Positions 56,063-64,000 of a stretch of DNA of 64,000 nt are shown one piece after another; the first letter of the stretch is position 1, and each line of letters begins with the position of its first letter. Where the stretch lies: positions 1 to 64,000 of the forward strand of contig NZ_RJVF01000001.1 in NCBI RefSeq assembly GCF_003752175.1, read 5' to 3'. The notes under the pieces were generated by a model that saw only the letters and a program-made list of their open reading frames with translations, was not told the origin of the DNA and did no database searches. The position numbers were made by a program, and so were the translations under genes. This DNA is from Comamonas sp. BIGb0124. GTDB taxonomy: Bacteria > Pseudomonadota > Gammaproteobacteria > Burkholderiales > Burkholderiaceae_C.

Positions 56063-58036
56063 ATGACACCACCGCCCACCATCGCCACCGCCCCAGCCGC
56101 CGCCCTGTCCCGGTCCATGTCCGCCTCGCCCGAACAATCCCCCTCGCGGTCGGCGGGTGCCACGGCCAGGGTCGATGCCGGCACACGCCGCCCGATGGCA
56201 GGACCCAGCCTCACCGCCCTGGCCTGCAGCGCCCTGCTGGTGCTGGCCGGATGCCAGAGCCAGCCGCCTGCGCCGCAGGGCATCTCCTCGACCTTCACCG
56301 GCAATACGCCCACGGCGCAGCAGGCTGCCATGCAGCCGGAAAGCGGCTCGGGCTACACCCGCAAGCCCGGTTGGGCAACCCAGACCTATGCCGTGGCGGC
56401 AGCCAACCCGCTGGCCACGGCCGCCGGCGACCAGGTCCTGAAATCCGGCGGCTCGGCGGTCGACGCCGCCATTGCGGTGCAGCTCGTGCTGACCCTGGTC
56501 GAGCCGCAATCCAGCGGACTGGGCGGCGGCGCATTCCTCATGCATTTCGACGGCAAGACGGTCGAGGCTTACGACGGCCGCGAGACCGCCCCGCGAGAAG
56601 CCGACGGCCGGCTCTTCATCGGTGCGGACGGCAAGCCCATGCCTTTCCAGCAGGCGGTGGTGGGCGGACGCTCCGTCGGGACGCCGGGCCTGCTCAAAAT
56701 GCTGGAACAAGTACACCAGGCGCATGGCAAGCTGCCCTGGGCCGCGCTGTTCGCGCCGGCCATCAATCTCTCCGAACGCGGATTTCCCGTCAGCCAGCGT
56801 CTCCATACGCTGATCGAGACCGACCCGTCTCTGCGCAGCGACCCCGTGGCTGCCCGCTACTTCTACGGCGCCGACGGCCATGCCCTGCCCGTGGGCACCA
56901 TCCTGCGCAATCCCGAGCTCACCCAGACGCTGAGGCAGATCGCCGCCGGCGGCAGCAAGGTCTTCTATCAGGGCGAGATAGCCCAGGCCATGGTGGACAA
57001 GGTACGCAACCATCCCACCAATCCCGGCCGCCTGTCGCTGGCCGACCTGAGCGCCTACCAGCCCAAGAAACGCACGCCGCTGTGCGCAGACTATTCGGCC
57101 AACAGCAAGCCTTACCTGATCTGCGGATTTCCGCCGCCCAGCTCCGGCATGCTGGCCATCGGGCAGATCCTGGGCATCCTGGGCAATACCGACGCCGCAC
57201 TGCAGCCGCCGCAGGCCACCGCACAGGGCGTGGTGCCCAGCGCAAACTGGCTGCACCTGTACAGCGAAGCCGCCCGGCTGGCCTTTGCCGACCGCGCGGC
57301 CTACATCGGCGACCCGGATTTCGTGCAGGCTCCCGGCGGCGACTGGCGCAGCCTGCTGGCGCCCGGCTACCTGCTGGAACGCAGCCGGCTCATCGGTCCG
57401 CAACGCATGCCTGCGGCCACGGCCGGCCAGCCGGCGCCGCTGCGCGTGGGTTACGCCCCCATGCCGCCGCAACCCGAGTACGGCACCTCGCACATCTCGA
57501 TCATCGACAAGGACGGCAACGCCGTGGCCATGACCACGACCATCGAAGCGGCTTTCGGCTCGCGCCAGATGGTCAAGGGCTTCATGCTCAACAACGAACT
57601 GACCGACTTCAGCTTCACGCCGACCGATGCGTCGGGCCAGCCGATCGCCAACAGCGTGCAACCCGGCAAACGCCCACGCTCGTCGATGTCGCCCACGCTG
57701 GTCTTCGACCGCAACTCCGGCCAGTTGCTGGCCAGCGTCGGCAGCCCGGGCGGCGCAGCCATCATCCACTACACGGCCAAGACGCTGTACGGCATGCTCA
57801 ACTGGGGATTGAACGCCCAACATGCCATCGACCTGCCCAATTTCGGCGCCAGCGAGACCGGCCTGCCGGTGGAAGCCGGCCGCTTCCCGCCCGCCACCCT
57901 GGCGACGTTGCGCCAGCGCGGCCACGACGTCAAGGAGCAGGAGATGACCAGCGGCCTGCAGGCCATCGAGCGCACGGGCACCGGTTATTTCGGCGGCGCC
58001 GATCCCCGCCGCGAAGGCGTGGTGATGGGGGATTAA
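56063..58036 (+). CDS. ggt: Gamma-glutamyltransferase, predicted lipoprotein
   Basis: 657 residues from the ATG with GAGGAG upstream. An internal ATG at 56195 would put a perfect lipobox (LLVLAGC) near residue 20; from the longer start it lies at residue ~64, so the shorter start may be the true one. Substrate-cleaving core: TAAGDQVLKSGGSAVDAAIA, SSGLGGGAFLMHF, the autoprocessing threonine in YGTSHISIIDKDGNAVAMT near residue 477, and SPGGAAIIHY. It hydrolyses gamma-glutamyl bonds (for example in glutathione) in the periplasm. Its stop overlaps that of convergent dadA. Confidence 0.92.
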   Translation: MTPPPTIATAPAAALSRSMSASPEQSPSRSAGATARVDAGTRRPMAGPSLTALACSALLVLAGCQSQPPAPQGISSTFTGNTPTAQQAAMQPESGSGYTRKPGWATQTYAVAAANPLATAAGDQVLKSGGSAVDAAIAVQLVLTLVEPQSSGLGGGAFLMHFDGKTVEAYDGRETAPREADGRLFIGADGKPMPFQQAVVGGRSVGTPGLLKMLEQVHQAHGKLPWAALFAPAINLSERGFPVSQRLHTLIETDPSLRSDPVAARYFYGADGHALPVGTILRNPELTQTLRQIAAGGSKVFYQGEIAQAMVDKVRNHPTNPGRLSLADLSAYQPKKRTPLCADYSANSKPYLICGFPPPSSGMLAIGQILGILGNTDAALQPPQATAQGVVPSANWLHLYSEAARLAFADRAAYIGDPDFVQAPGGDWRSLLAPGYLLERSRLIGPQRMPAATAGQPAPLRVGYAPMPPQPEYGTSHISIIDKDGNAVAMTTTIEAAFGSRQMVKGFMLNNELTDFSFTPTDASGQPIANSVQPGKRPRSSMSPTLVFDRNSGQLLASVGSPGGAAIIHYTAKTLYGMLNWGLNAQHAIDLPNFGASETGLPVEAGRFPPATLATLRQRGHDVKEQEMTSGLQAIERTGTGYFGGADPRREGVVMGD

Positions 58037-59280
58037 GCCGCGTCGAATCGGCGAGGTGAAAAAGGTGCCGGGTCCACATAGGGCGCCTCGCCCCCGATGA
58101 GTTCGGCCAGCAGCCGGCCCGATGCGGGCCCCAGGGTGAAACCCTGATGGGCATGGCCGAAGTTGAACCACAGCCCGGCATGCCGGGGCGCAGCGCCGAT
58201 CACCGGTTTCATGTCGACCGTGCACGGGCGCGCGCCCAGCCAGGGTTGCGGCTCGACGCCGGCGCCCAGCTCGAACAACTGGCGGGTGGATCGTTCGGCC
58301 TGTGCCAGTTGCACCGGCGTGGCCGGCGCATCGAGAGCGGCGAACTCGGCGCCGGTGGTCAGACGCAAGCCGCGCTTCATGGGGGCCAGCATCACGCCCT
58401 GTTCGGTATCGAGCAAGGGCAGACGCAGGGGCCGGTCCATCGCGTAATGGCGGTGGTAGCCGCGCTTGATGAACAGCGGCAACCGGTAGCCGAGCGCCCG
58501 CGTGGCGGCATCCGCCCAAGGACCGAGTGCAAGCACCGCGTGCTGCGCCTCGACCCGGCCATCGGCCGTCTGCACCGACCAGCCGTTTCCATCCTGCCGC
58601 AGGGTGGACGCATCGCCCTGCTTGAACTGGCCGCCCATGCGCAGAAACAGCGCGGCATACCGCTCGACCAGTTCGCCCGGATCGCTCACCGACCACGGAT
58701 CTTTCCAGTGCACCGCACCGGCCAGCAGGCCGCCGCGCAAGCCGGGCAACGCGGCCGACAGCGCAGGGCCTTCCAGCATGTCGACCGACAGGCCGTGTGC
58801 CTGCGCCACGGCCTGGGCCTGTGCACGCGCGGCATCGAACAGCGCCGGCGTGCGATAGCCCTGCAGCCAGCCTTGGCGCTGGACGAGATCGCCCGCATCG
58901 GCGGCACCGATCCAGGCCTCGTGTTCGCTGAGACAGTGCGCGATCAGTTGGCTGTAGGCCTGGGCCACCGGGGCGTAGGCCTTGGGCGCCGAGTTCATCC
59001 AGTAACGCGCCAGGCGCGGCAGCAAGGCCGGCATGGCACGCAGGTGGTAGTGCACATCGTTGCCCTGCCCCAGCGCCACGCGCCACAGCGCCCGCCAGTC
59101 GCGCGGAAACGCGTAGGGCATGACGGCTTCGCGCTGGATCATGCCGGCGTTGCCGTACGAGGTTTCGCGCCCGGGCGACTTGCGATCGACCAGCAGCACA
59201 CGGTGTCCGCGCTGGCGCAAGGCCAGCGCCGTGCTGACGCCGACCATGCCGGCACCGAGGACAAGAATGTCAGTTGTCAT
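58033..59280 (-). CDS. dadA: D-amino-acid dehydrogenase small subunit-like (DadA family)
   Basis: 415 residues from MTTDILVLGAGMVGVSTALA; the dinucleotide motif GAGMVG and VLLVDRKSPGRETSYGNAGMI are typical. The C-terminal part (PCTVDMKPVIGAAPRHAGLWFNFGHAHQGFTLGPASGRLLAELI) completes the DAO fold. The enzyme oxidises D-amino acids to imino/keto acids and feeds electrons to the respiratory chain. RidA is encoded 52 bases upstream on the same strand, consistent with imine release. Confidence 0.88.
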   Translation of the reverse strand: MTTDILVLGAGMVGVSTALALRQRGHRVLLVDRKSPGRETSYGNAGMIQREAVMPYAFPRDWRALWRVALGQGNDVHYHLRAMPALLPRLARYWMNSAPKAYAPVAQAYSQLIAHCLSEHEAWIGAADAGDLVQRQGWLQGYRTPALFDAARAQAQAVAQAHGLSVDMLEGPALSAALPGLRGGLLAGAVHWKDPWSVSDPGELVERYAALFLRMGGQFKQGDASTLRQDGNGWSVQTADGRVEAQHAVLALGPWADAATRALGYRLPLFIKRGYHRHYAMDRPLRLPLLDTEQGVMLAPMKRGLRLTTGAEFAALDAPATPVQLAQAERSTRQLFELGAGVEPQPWLGARPCTVDMKPVIGAAPRHAGLWFNFGHAHQGFTLGPASGRLLAELIGGEAPYVDPAPFSPRRFDAA

Positions 59281-59332
59281 ATACGCAGTCTTTGCCCGAG
59301 GGCCGATTCGCGCCCGTGGGCGCATGGCCCGT

Positions 59333-59683
59333 TCAGTTGCGGAGTGCGGCAATCACGCAGATCTCGATGCGTGCAGGGGCCATCAACGCCGAGCAGACGG
59401 TGGCGCGAACGGGCAGCGGATCCTTGAAGTGGGCCGCATAGGCTTTGTTGAATTCCGCGAAATCTTCTTTTTCGGTCAGGAACACCGTGACCGAGACCAC
59501 ATCGGCCAGCGTGAGACCGGCGGTGGCCAAGGTGGCGGAGATGCGCTCGAGCGTCAGATCGGTCTGGGCGGCAATGCCTTCCGGAATGCTGCCGTCGGCG
59601 GCAAACGGCATTTCACCGGCCAGGAAAGCCAGGCCGGCAGCTGTACGGATCTTGGAGAAAGGAAGGTTGGCAGGCACGCTCAT
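59333..59683 (-). CDS. RidA family reactive-imine deaminase
   Basis: 116 residues from MSVPANLPFSKIRTAAG. YjgF/YER057c/UK114 fold; the key arginine is in SALMAPARIEICVIAAL near residue 106. It hydrolyses 2-imino acids formed by enzymes such as DadA, its downstream neighbour, preventing damage to PLP enzymes. The frame continues upstream of 59683 but without family similarity. Confidence 0.9.
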   Translation of the reverse strand: MSVPANLPFSKIRTAAGLAFLAGEMPFAADGSIPEGIAAQTDLTLERISATLATAGLTLADVVSVTVFLTEKEDFAEFNKAYAAHFKDPLPVRATVCSALMAPARIEICVIAALRN

Positions 59684-59854
59684 GAGGACAGCTCTCTTGG
59701 CAAATCGGAGTGAAAAAACAGCCGGCGGGCGGATCACCGCAGAGACGCAGTGGCATCGCCCGCGGCGGACGCATCCCATTGTGCGACGGGAAAACGCTCT
59801 CCAAACATGCCTGAATCGCATTAAATAGAATAATTCATTGCGATTTCGGCAATT

Positions 59855-60823
59855 TCACTCGGGGTTCGAGCCACTCTCGCCGGTGACCGCCTCCGAGCGG
59901 CCCAGCCCGCCGCCTGCCGCCTGGATCGCGGCGACCAGATGCTGCACAAAAGCCTTGCCGGCCTCGGGCAGGTTGCGCCCGGCCATGGTCTGCACCTCGA
60001 GGTAACGCTCGTTCATCTCGCGATCACGCAGCGGAATGGCGACGATGGACTGCGCTTTCAAGCGCGTGCGCACCGAGATCTCGCCATAGAACGCCACCCC
60101 CCCGCCGCCAGCCGCGGCAAAGCTGACCAGCGCATCGGCATGGTTGCTCTGCAGCACCGGGGTATAGCGCAGACCCTGGCGGCTGCAACTGATGTCCAGC
60201 AGGTGGCGCAACGAACTGTTCTTGAGCGGCAAGGCCAGCGGGTAGGCCGTGACTTGGCTGAACGAGACCTGGCGCTGGCCGGCCAGCGGATGGTCGCTCG
60301 CCATCACGGCCAGCACCGGGCTCGGGTAACGCAGCTCGACCCGGATACCGGCTTCGGGAACCGAACTGAGCGTGATGCCGATATCGGCTTCGCCATCGCG
60401 CACCCGGCGGGCCACGTCGCCTTGCGAACACACATCCAGATCGAAACGGATGCCGGCATACCGCTCGCGGAACTGGGCGATCAGCGTCGGAATGAAGTCG
60501 TAGGCGAATCCCTCGACGCTGACGATGCGCACCCGACCGGTACGCAGGCCCCGCAGGGAGTTGATCTCGCCGGTCACACGCTCGATGTCCTGCTGCACAC
60601 GCCGGGCGTGCGCGGCCAGCAGTTCGCCGGCGGCATTGGGCACCATGCCGCGCGAGCGGCGCTCGAACAGCAGGGTGTCGAGTTCGGCCTCGAGCCGTGC
60701 GATCTGGCGGCTGACCGCCGACGACGCCACATTGAGCTTGAGCGCCGCATCCTTGATGGAGCCGGTGCGCACCACCTCGAGGAAATAACGCATGGCGGTT
60801 TCCTGCAACACCCTGTTCTGCAT
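59855..60823 (-). CDS. LysR-family transcriptional regulator
   Basis: 322 residues; AGGA precedes the ATG by six bases. Helix-turn-helix at about residues 10-65 (RYFLEVVRTGSIKDAALKLN, ASSAVSRQIARLE), then a LysR substrate domain with GRVRIVSVEGFAYDFIPTLI. It is divergent from the Bug-amidase genes and upstream of ridA-dadA on the same strand, so it could control either or both. Confidence 0.9.
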   Translation of the reverse strand: MQNRVLQETAMRYFLEVVRTGSIKDAALKLNVASSAVSRQIARLEAELDTLLFERRSRGMVPNAAGELLAAHARRVQQDIERVTGEINSLRGLRTGRVRIVSVEGFAYDFIPTLIAQFRERYAGIRFDLDVCSQGDVARRVRDGEADIGITLSSVPEAGIRVELRYPSPVLAVMASDHPLAGQRQVSFSQVTAYPLALPLKNSSLRHLLDISCSRQGLRYTPVLQSNHADALVSFAAAGGGGVAFYGEISVRTRLKAQSIVAIPLRDREMNERYLEVQTMAGRNLPEAGKAFVQHLVAAIQAAGGGLGRSEAVTGESGSNPE

Positions 60824-60913
60824 ACCGGTTCCTGTTCTGACTCTGATCTGAAGGCGGGATTTTTCGATTGCCTTTTCAGCAAGCGTTTATTCTAATCATT
60901 GCGCTTGTTGGTG

Positions 60914-60931
60914 CCTAGGGTTTGCCCTAGG
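60914..60931. promoter_or_regulatory. Inverted repeat between LysR and Bug genes
   Basis: CCTAGGG (60914-60920) and CCCTAGG (60925-60931) are perfect arms around TTTG, in the 191-base divergent intergenic region. It is a candidate LysR binding site for control of the Bug-amidase transcript. Confidence 0.45.
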
Positions 60932-61014
60932 ATGAACTTCATGCCAGTGACACAAAGCCGCTGGCGCCTCGTCCCGCCTACACCCCTGGTCTGACCGTTT
61001 CAGGAGCCCGCCAC

Positions 61015-61998
61015 ATGCCCTTCGCCACCCCTCTCGCCCGTCTGGCCGCCGCCTGCACACTCGCTCTCGGCGCCGTTGCCCCGGCCCTGGCCGCCGACGC
61101 CTTCCCGTCGCGCCCCATCACCGTCGTCATCCCCTTCCCGCCCGGCGGTGCCACCGACGTGCTGGGCCGCGTGATCGGCCAGAAACTCGGCGACACGCTG
61201 GGCCAGACCGTGGTCGTCGAAAACCGCGCGGGCGCCGGCACCATCATCGGTGCGTCCTATGTCGCCAAGGCCGCGCCGGACGGCTATACCGTGCTGGTCA
61301 GCTCGGGCACGACCTTCACCGTCAATCCCGCCATCCGCAACAACCTGCCCTACGACCCGGTCAAGAGCTTCGACCCCATCGGCATCGCCGGCCGCACGGG
61401 CCTGATCCTGCTGGCCAACAAGGACGTGCCGGTGCAGACCGTCAAGCAGTTCGTCGACTACGTCAAGGCTTCCCCCGACAAGTACGCCTACGGCTCGTTC
61501 GGCAGCGGCACGACGGCACAGTTCGCCGGCGAGATCGTGCTCTCCGCGACCGGCCTGAAGATGACCCACGTGCCCTACAAGGGCAGCGCCCCGGCCATGA
61601 CCGACCTGATGGGCGGCCAGATTCCGTTCACCGTGGATACCGTCTCGGCCGCCATCCCGCAGCTCAAGAGCGGCAAGATCAAGGCGATCGCCGTGACCAC
61701 CGCCAAACGCTCGGCCCTGCTGCCGGACGTGCCGACGATGGCCGAGAACGGCTACCCCGACATCAACATGGACACCTGGCTGGTGCTGGCCGCGCCCAAG
61801 GGCCTGCCTGCGGATGTCAAGGCCAAGCTCGAAAAGGCACTGGCCACGGTGATGGCCGATGCCGACACCCGCAGCAAACTCACGGCGCAGGGCTTCGAGC
61901 CCGCCTACGCCAATGCCGCCGCAGCCTCCGATCTCATCAACAAGGAACTGCCCGTGATGCGTGCCCTCGCTCAGCGCGCCAACATCACGGCAGACTGA
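61015..61998 (+). CDS. Bug/TctC-family periplasmic binding protein
   Basis: 327 residues with AGGAG upstream. Signal peptide to about residue 24 (GAVAPALAADAF). FPSRPITVVIPFPPGGATDVLGRVI, QTVVVENRAGAGTIIGASYV and VPYKGSAPAMTDLMGGQI are the family hallmarks. Followed after 125 bases by an amidase, so the ligand may be an amide or its acid product. Any TctAB partner would be supplied in trans, for example by tctBA at 48591. Confidence 0.93.
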   Translation: MPFATPLARLAAACTLALGAVAPALAADAFPSRPITVVIPFPPGGATDVLGRVIGQKLGDTLGQTVVVENRAGAGTIIGASYVAKAAPDGYTVLVSSGTTFTVNPAIRNNLPYDPVKSFDPIGIAGRTGLILLANKDVPVQTVKQFVDYVKASPDKYAYGSFGSGTTAQFAGEIVLSATGLKMTHVPYKGSAPAMTDLMGGQIPFTVDTVSAAIPQLKSGKIKAIAVTTAKRSALLPDVPTMAENGYPDINMDTWLVLAAPKGLPADVKAKLEKALATVMADADTRSKLTAQGFEPAYANAAAASDLINKELPVMRALAQRANITAD

Positions 61999-62123
61999 CC
62001 CTGCCCGGCCGGCGCGCGAGCCCGAAACCGTTGCCGCGCGCCGCATGACCCGGGCCCGGCCGCACGCCGGGCCGCTTTCCGCCTCCCATCCAAAGACGCC
62101 AGACAAGAAGAGACACCTGCAAC

Positions 62124-63665
62124 ATGACCCGCGCAACCACCACCTCCAGCGGCCCTTTGGTCGAACTCTCCGCCGTCGAACTGCGCCGGCTCATCGGCAG
62201 CAAGGCCATTTCGCCGGTCGAGCTGCTCGATGCCTGCATCGAGCGCATCGAGGCGGTGAACCCGCTGATCAACGCCGTCACCGCCACCTGCTTCGACCGC
62301 GCCCGCACCGAAGCCCAGGCGGCCGAACGCGCGGTGCTGGCCGGTGAACCGCTGGGCCTGCTGCACGGCCTGCCGCTGGGCGTGAAGGATCTGGAACCCA
62401 CGGCGGGACTGCTGACCACCTGGGGTTCGCCGATCTACCGCGACCATGTGCCCAGCGAGGACATCGAACTCGTGGCCCGCCTGCGCCGTGCCGGTGCCAT
62501 CGTGGCCGGCAAGACCAACGTGCCGGAAATGGGTGCCGGGGCCAACTCGCGCAACCCGGTGTGGGGCGCCACGGGCAATCCCTTCGACAACAACCTCAAT
62601 GCCGGCGGTTCGTCGGGCGGCTCGGCGGCTGCCCTGGCCAGCGACATGCTGCCGGTCTGCACCGGCTCGGACACCGGCGGCTCGCTGCGCATCCCGGCCG
62701 CCAAATGCGGCGTCGTCGGTTTCCGGCCCTCGCCCGGCGTGGTGCCCAGCGTGCGCAAGCTGCTGGGCTGGACACCGATCTCGGTGGTCGGGCCGATGGG
62801 CCGCACCGTCGAGGATGCCTGCCTGCAACTGGCCGCCAGCGCCGGCATGCATGCGGGCGATCCGCTGAGTTACCCGCTCGATGCCCTGTCCTTTCTGACA
62901 CCCGCCCGCACCGACCTGAGCCGCCTGCGCGTGGCCTGGACGGACGATTTCGGCGTCTGCGCGGTCGATCAGGGCATCCGCACCACCTTCCGCAACAAGA
63001 TCAAGGCCATGCGGCATCTGTTCGCGCGTTGCGACGAAGTCCAGTTCGATCTGGGCGATGCGCACCGCTGCTTCGATGTGCTGCGCGCCGAATCCTTCGT
63101 GGCCGGCATGCAATCGGCCTACGAGCGCGATCCCGCAAGCCTGGGCCCGAATCCCCGCGCCAACTACGAGATGGGCGCCCGGATGAGCCTGCTCGATTCC
63201 GCCTGGGCACAGGCCGAGCAGACCCGCCTGATCCATCGTTTTCAGGAAACCTTCGCCGAGTACGACCTGGTGCTCTCGCCCACCACGCCGGTCTCGCCTT
63301 TCCCGTGGACGCAGCCGCACGCCGACACCATCAACGGCGAGCAGCAGGCCAACTACTACCGCTGGCTGGCACTGACGTATGTCGTCACGCTGACCACGCA
63401 TCCCGCCCTCTCGCTGCCCTGCGGCACCGACCATGCGGGCATGCCGTTCGGCCTGCAGGTGGTGGGCGGTTTCCGCCGCGACCACGAAGTGCTGGGTGCC
63501 GCGCATGCGATGGAACAGGCCTTTGCCGGCCATGCCGAACTGCGGCGCCCGCGTCCCGACCTGAGCCGGCTGCGCCCCGCCGTGCCGGCACTGCACTCGA
63601 TCGTGACCGCACCGCCCGTGTTCGATGCGCGGCAAGCGGGCTCGAGCACGGTCTCGGTCGTCTGA
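62124..63665 (+). CDS. Amidase signature-family hydrolase
   Basis: 513 residues. The catalytic Ser-cisSer-Lys triad is visible: lysine in GLPLGVKDLEP, then NAGGSSGGSAAALASDMLPV and GSDTGGSLRIPAAKCGVVGF. Family members hydrolyse carbon-nitrogen amide bonds (aryl amides, malonamidate, indole acetamide and others); the substrate is not evident. Likely co-transcribed with the Bug receptor upstream, under the divergent LysR. Confidence 0.92.
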   Translation: MTRATTTSSGPLVELSAVELRRLIGSKAISPVELLDACIERIEAVNPLINAVTATCFDRARTEAQAAERAVLAGEPLGLLHGLPLGVKDLEPTAGLLTTWGSPIYRDHVPSEDIELVARLRRAGAIVAGKTNVPEMGAGANSRNPVWGATGNPFDNNLNAGGSSGGSAAALASDMLPVCTGSDTGGSLRIPAAKCGVVGFRPSPGVVPSVRKLLGWTPISVVGPMGRTVEDACLQLAASAGMHAGDPLSYPLDALSFLTPARTDLSRLRVAWTDDFGVCAVDQGIRTTFRNKIKAMRHLFARCDEVQFDLGDAHRCFDVLRAESFVAGMQSAYERDPASLGPNPRANYEMGARMSLLDSAWAQAEQTRLIHRFQETFAEYDLVLSPTTPVSPFPWTQPHADTINGEQQANYYRWLALTYVVTLTTHPALSLPCGTDHAGMPFGLQVVGGFRRDHEVLGAAHAMEQAFAGHAELRRPRPDLSRLRPAVPALHSIVTAPPVFDARQAGSSTVSVV

Positions 63666-64000
63666 AGCCCCGAACGAGGACCGCCCCCGGCGAGCCTGAC
63701 GGGACCATGCCGGGGTCTCGGGCTGCCTCGCCGACCGGGTCCAGGCTCGGCAGGCTCCCGCTCGATGCCGCAGTCGATCCGGACGCCCGCTTCTAATATC
63801 AGTTATCGTATGACATCTTCGCATCAAGGTACTTGACCCCCGGTACAACGGCTTTGTCACTCAAGGGTTTAGGCGTTATCCCTAATCGCTTGGACCGATC
63901 GGCCAGTTACATTTGCCCGGCAAGTACGACAACTGACGATTCGTCGCAGCGTTATTTCAACTAGCACAAGCCGGCTACATGTCCTCCGACCAAAAACTGC
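63666..64000. promoter_or_regulatory. Right-end gene-free stretch with two copies of the TCAGTTGTC motif
   Basis: 335 bases with no gene up to the window edge, AT-richer after 63790. Two sites, ATCAGTTATCGTATGAC (63798-63814) and, on the minus strand, GTCAGTTGTCGTACTTG (63921-63937), face each other 106 bases apart. An inverted repeat TTAGG-N7-CCTAA lies at 63869-63885. This looks like the control region of a gene beyond the edge. Confidence 0.5.

Overview
The window is GC-rich, gene-dense chromosome from a beta-proteobacterium. The best fit is Burkholderiales, probably Alcaligenaceae (Bordetella/Achromobacter/Castellaniella-like); this is an inference from gene content. Supporting signs are the ribE-ribBA-ribH-nusB-aminotransferase-ybgC-tolQRA block, a RibBA whose second domain is degenerate, several Bug/TctC-type binding proteins, a tctBA pair, and many GntR-, LysR- and TetR-controlled catabolic clusters. 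No rRNA, insertion sequence, CRISPR array or replication origin was found. One tRNA gene (Ser, CGA) is present.

Layout. 1-129 is the start of a TRAP-type binding protein that runs off the left edge. 738-2925 is an efflux-pump/TetR operon with a palindromic operator over its promoter. 2953-5686 holds a LysR regulator divergent from a secreted, metal-motif-poor metallo-beta-lactamase-fold protein, a SnoaL-like protein and a small YodC/DUF2158-like protein. 5786-14147 is a nine-gene minus-strand operon: TIM-barrel isomerase-like protein, Bug binding protein, AroQ-like dehydratase with altered pocket residues, SnoaL-like protein, a complete sugar-type ABC importer and a PrpF-family isomerase. It is the best candidate for an undescribed catabolic system. 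14150-16045 is a lower-GC strip of orphan small genes beside tRNA-Ser and serS.

17632-24575 is the conserved core: riboflavin genes, nusB, aminotransferase, ybgC and tolQRA. The expected tolB-pal are missing; a bidirectional terminator is followed by a convergent bifunctional HAD-phosphatase/mannitol-1-phosphate dehydrogenase like Acinetobacter MtlD. 27392-37140 has a DUF418 membrane protein, dnaE, the tRNA hydroxylase trhO, a phosphoethanolamine-transferase-like enzyme, a CorA/ZntB channel and OmpW.

37481-46334 looks like one long minus-strand unit: Rieske oxygenase, GntR regulator, oxygenase reductase, LivKHMGF-type ABC importer and a TetR regulator. It suggests uptake plus oxygenation or demethylation of an aromatic acid. 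46534-48463 encodes a thioesterase-GNAT fusion and an HSL-family esterase. 48591-50571 is tctBA without tctC, divergent from an iron alcohol dehydrogenase. 52206-55701 has a deoxyribosyltransferase family protein, a small Rho-N-like basic protein and tex. 56063-63665 groups gamma-glutamyltransferase, D-amino-acid dehydrogenase, RidA, LysR, a Bug protein and an amidase, a plausible gamma-glutamyl/amide/D-amino-acid scavenging set. A 17-base motif close to TCAGTTGTCGTAYGAC recurs in several gene-free stretches and may mark a local regulon.
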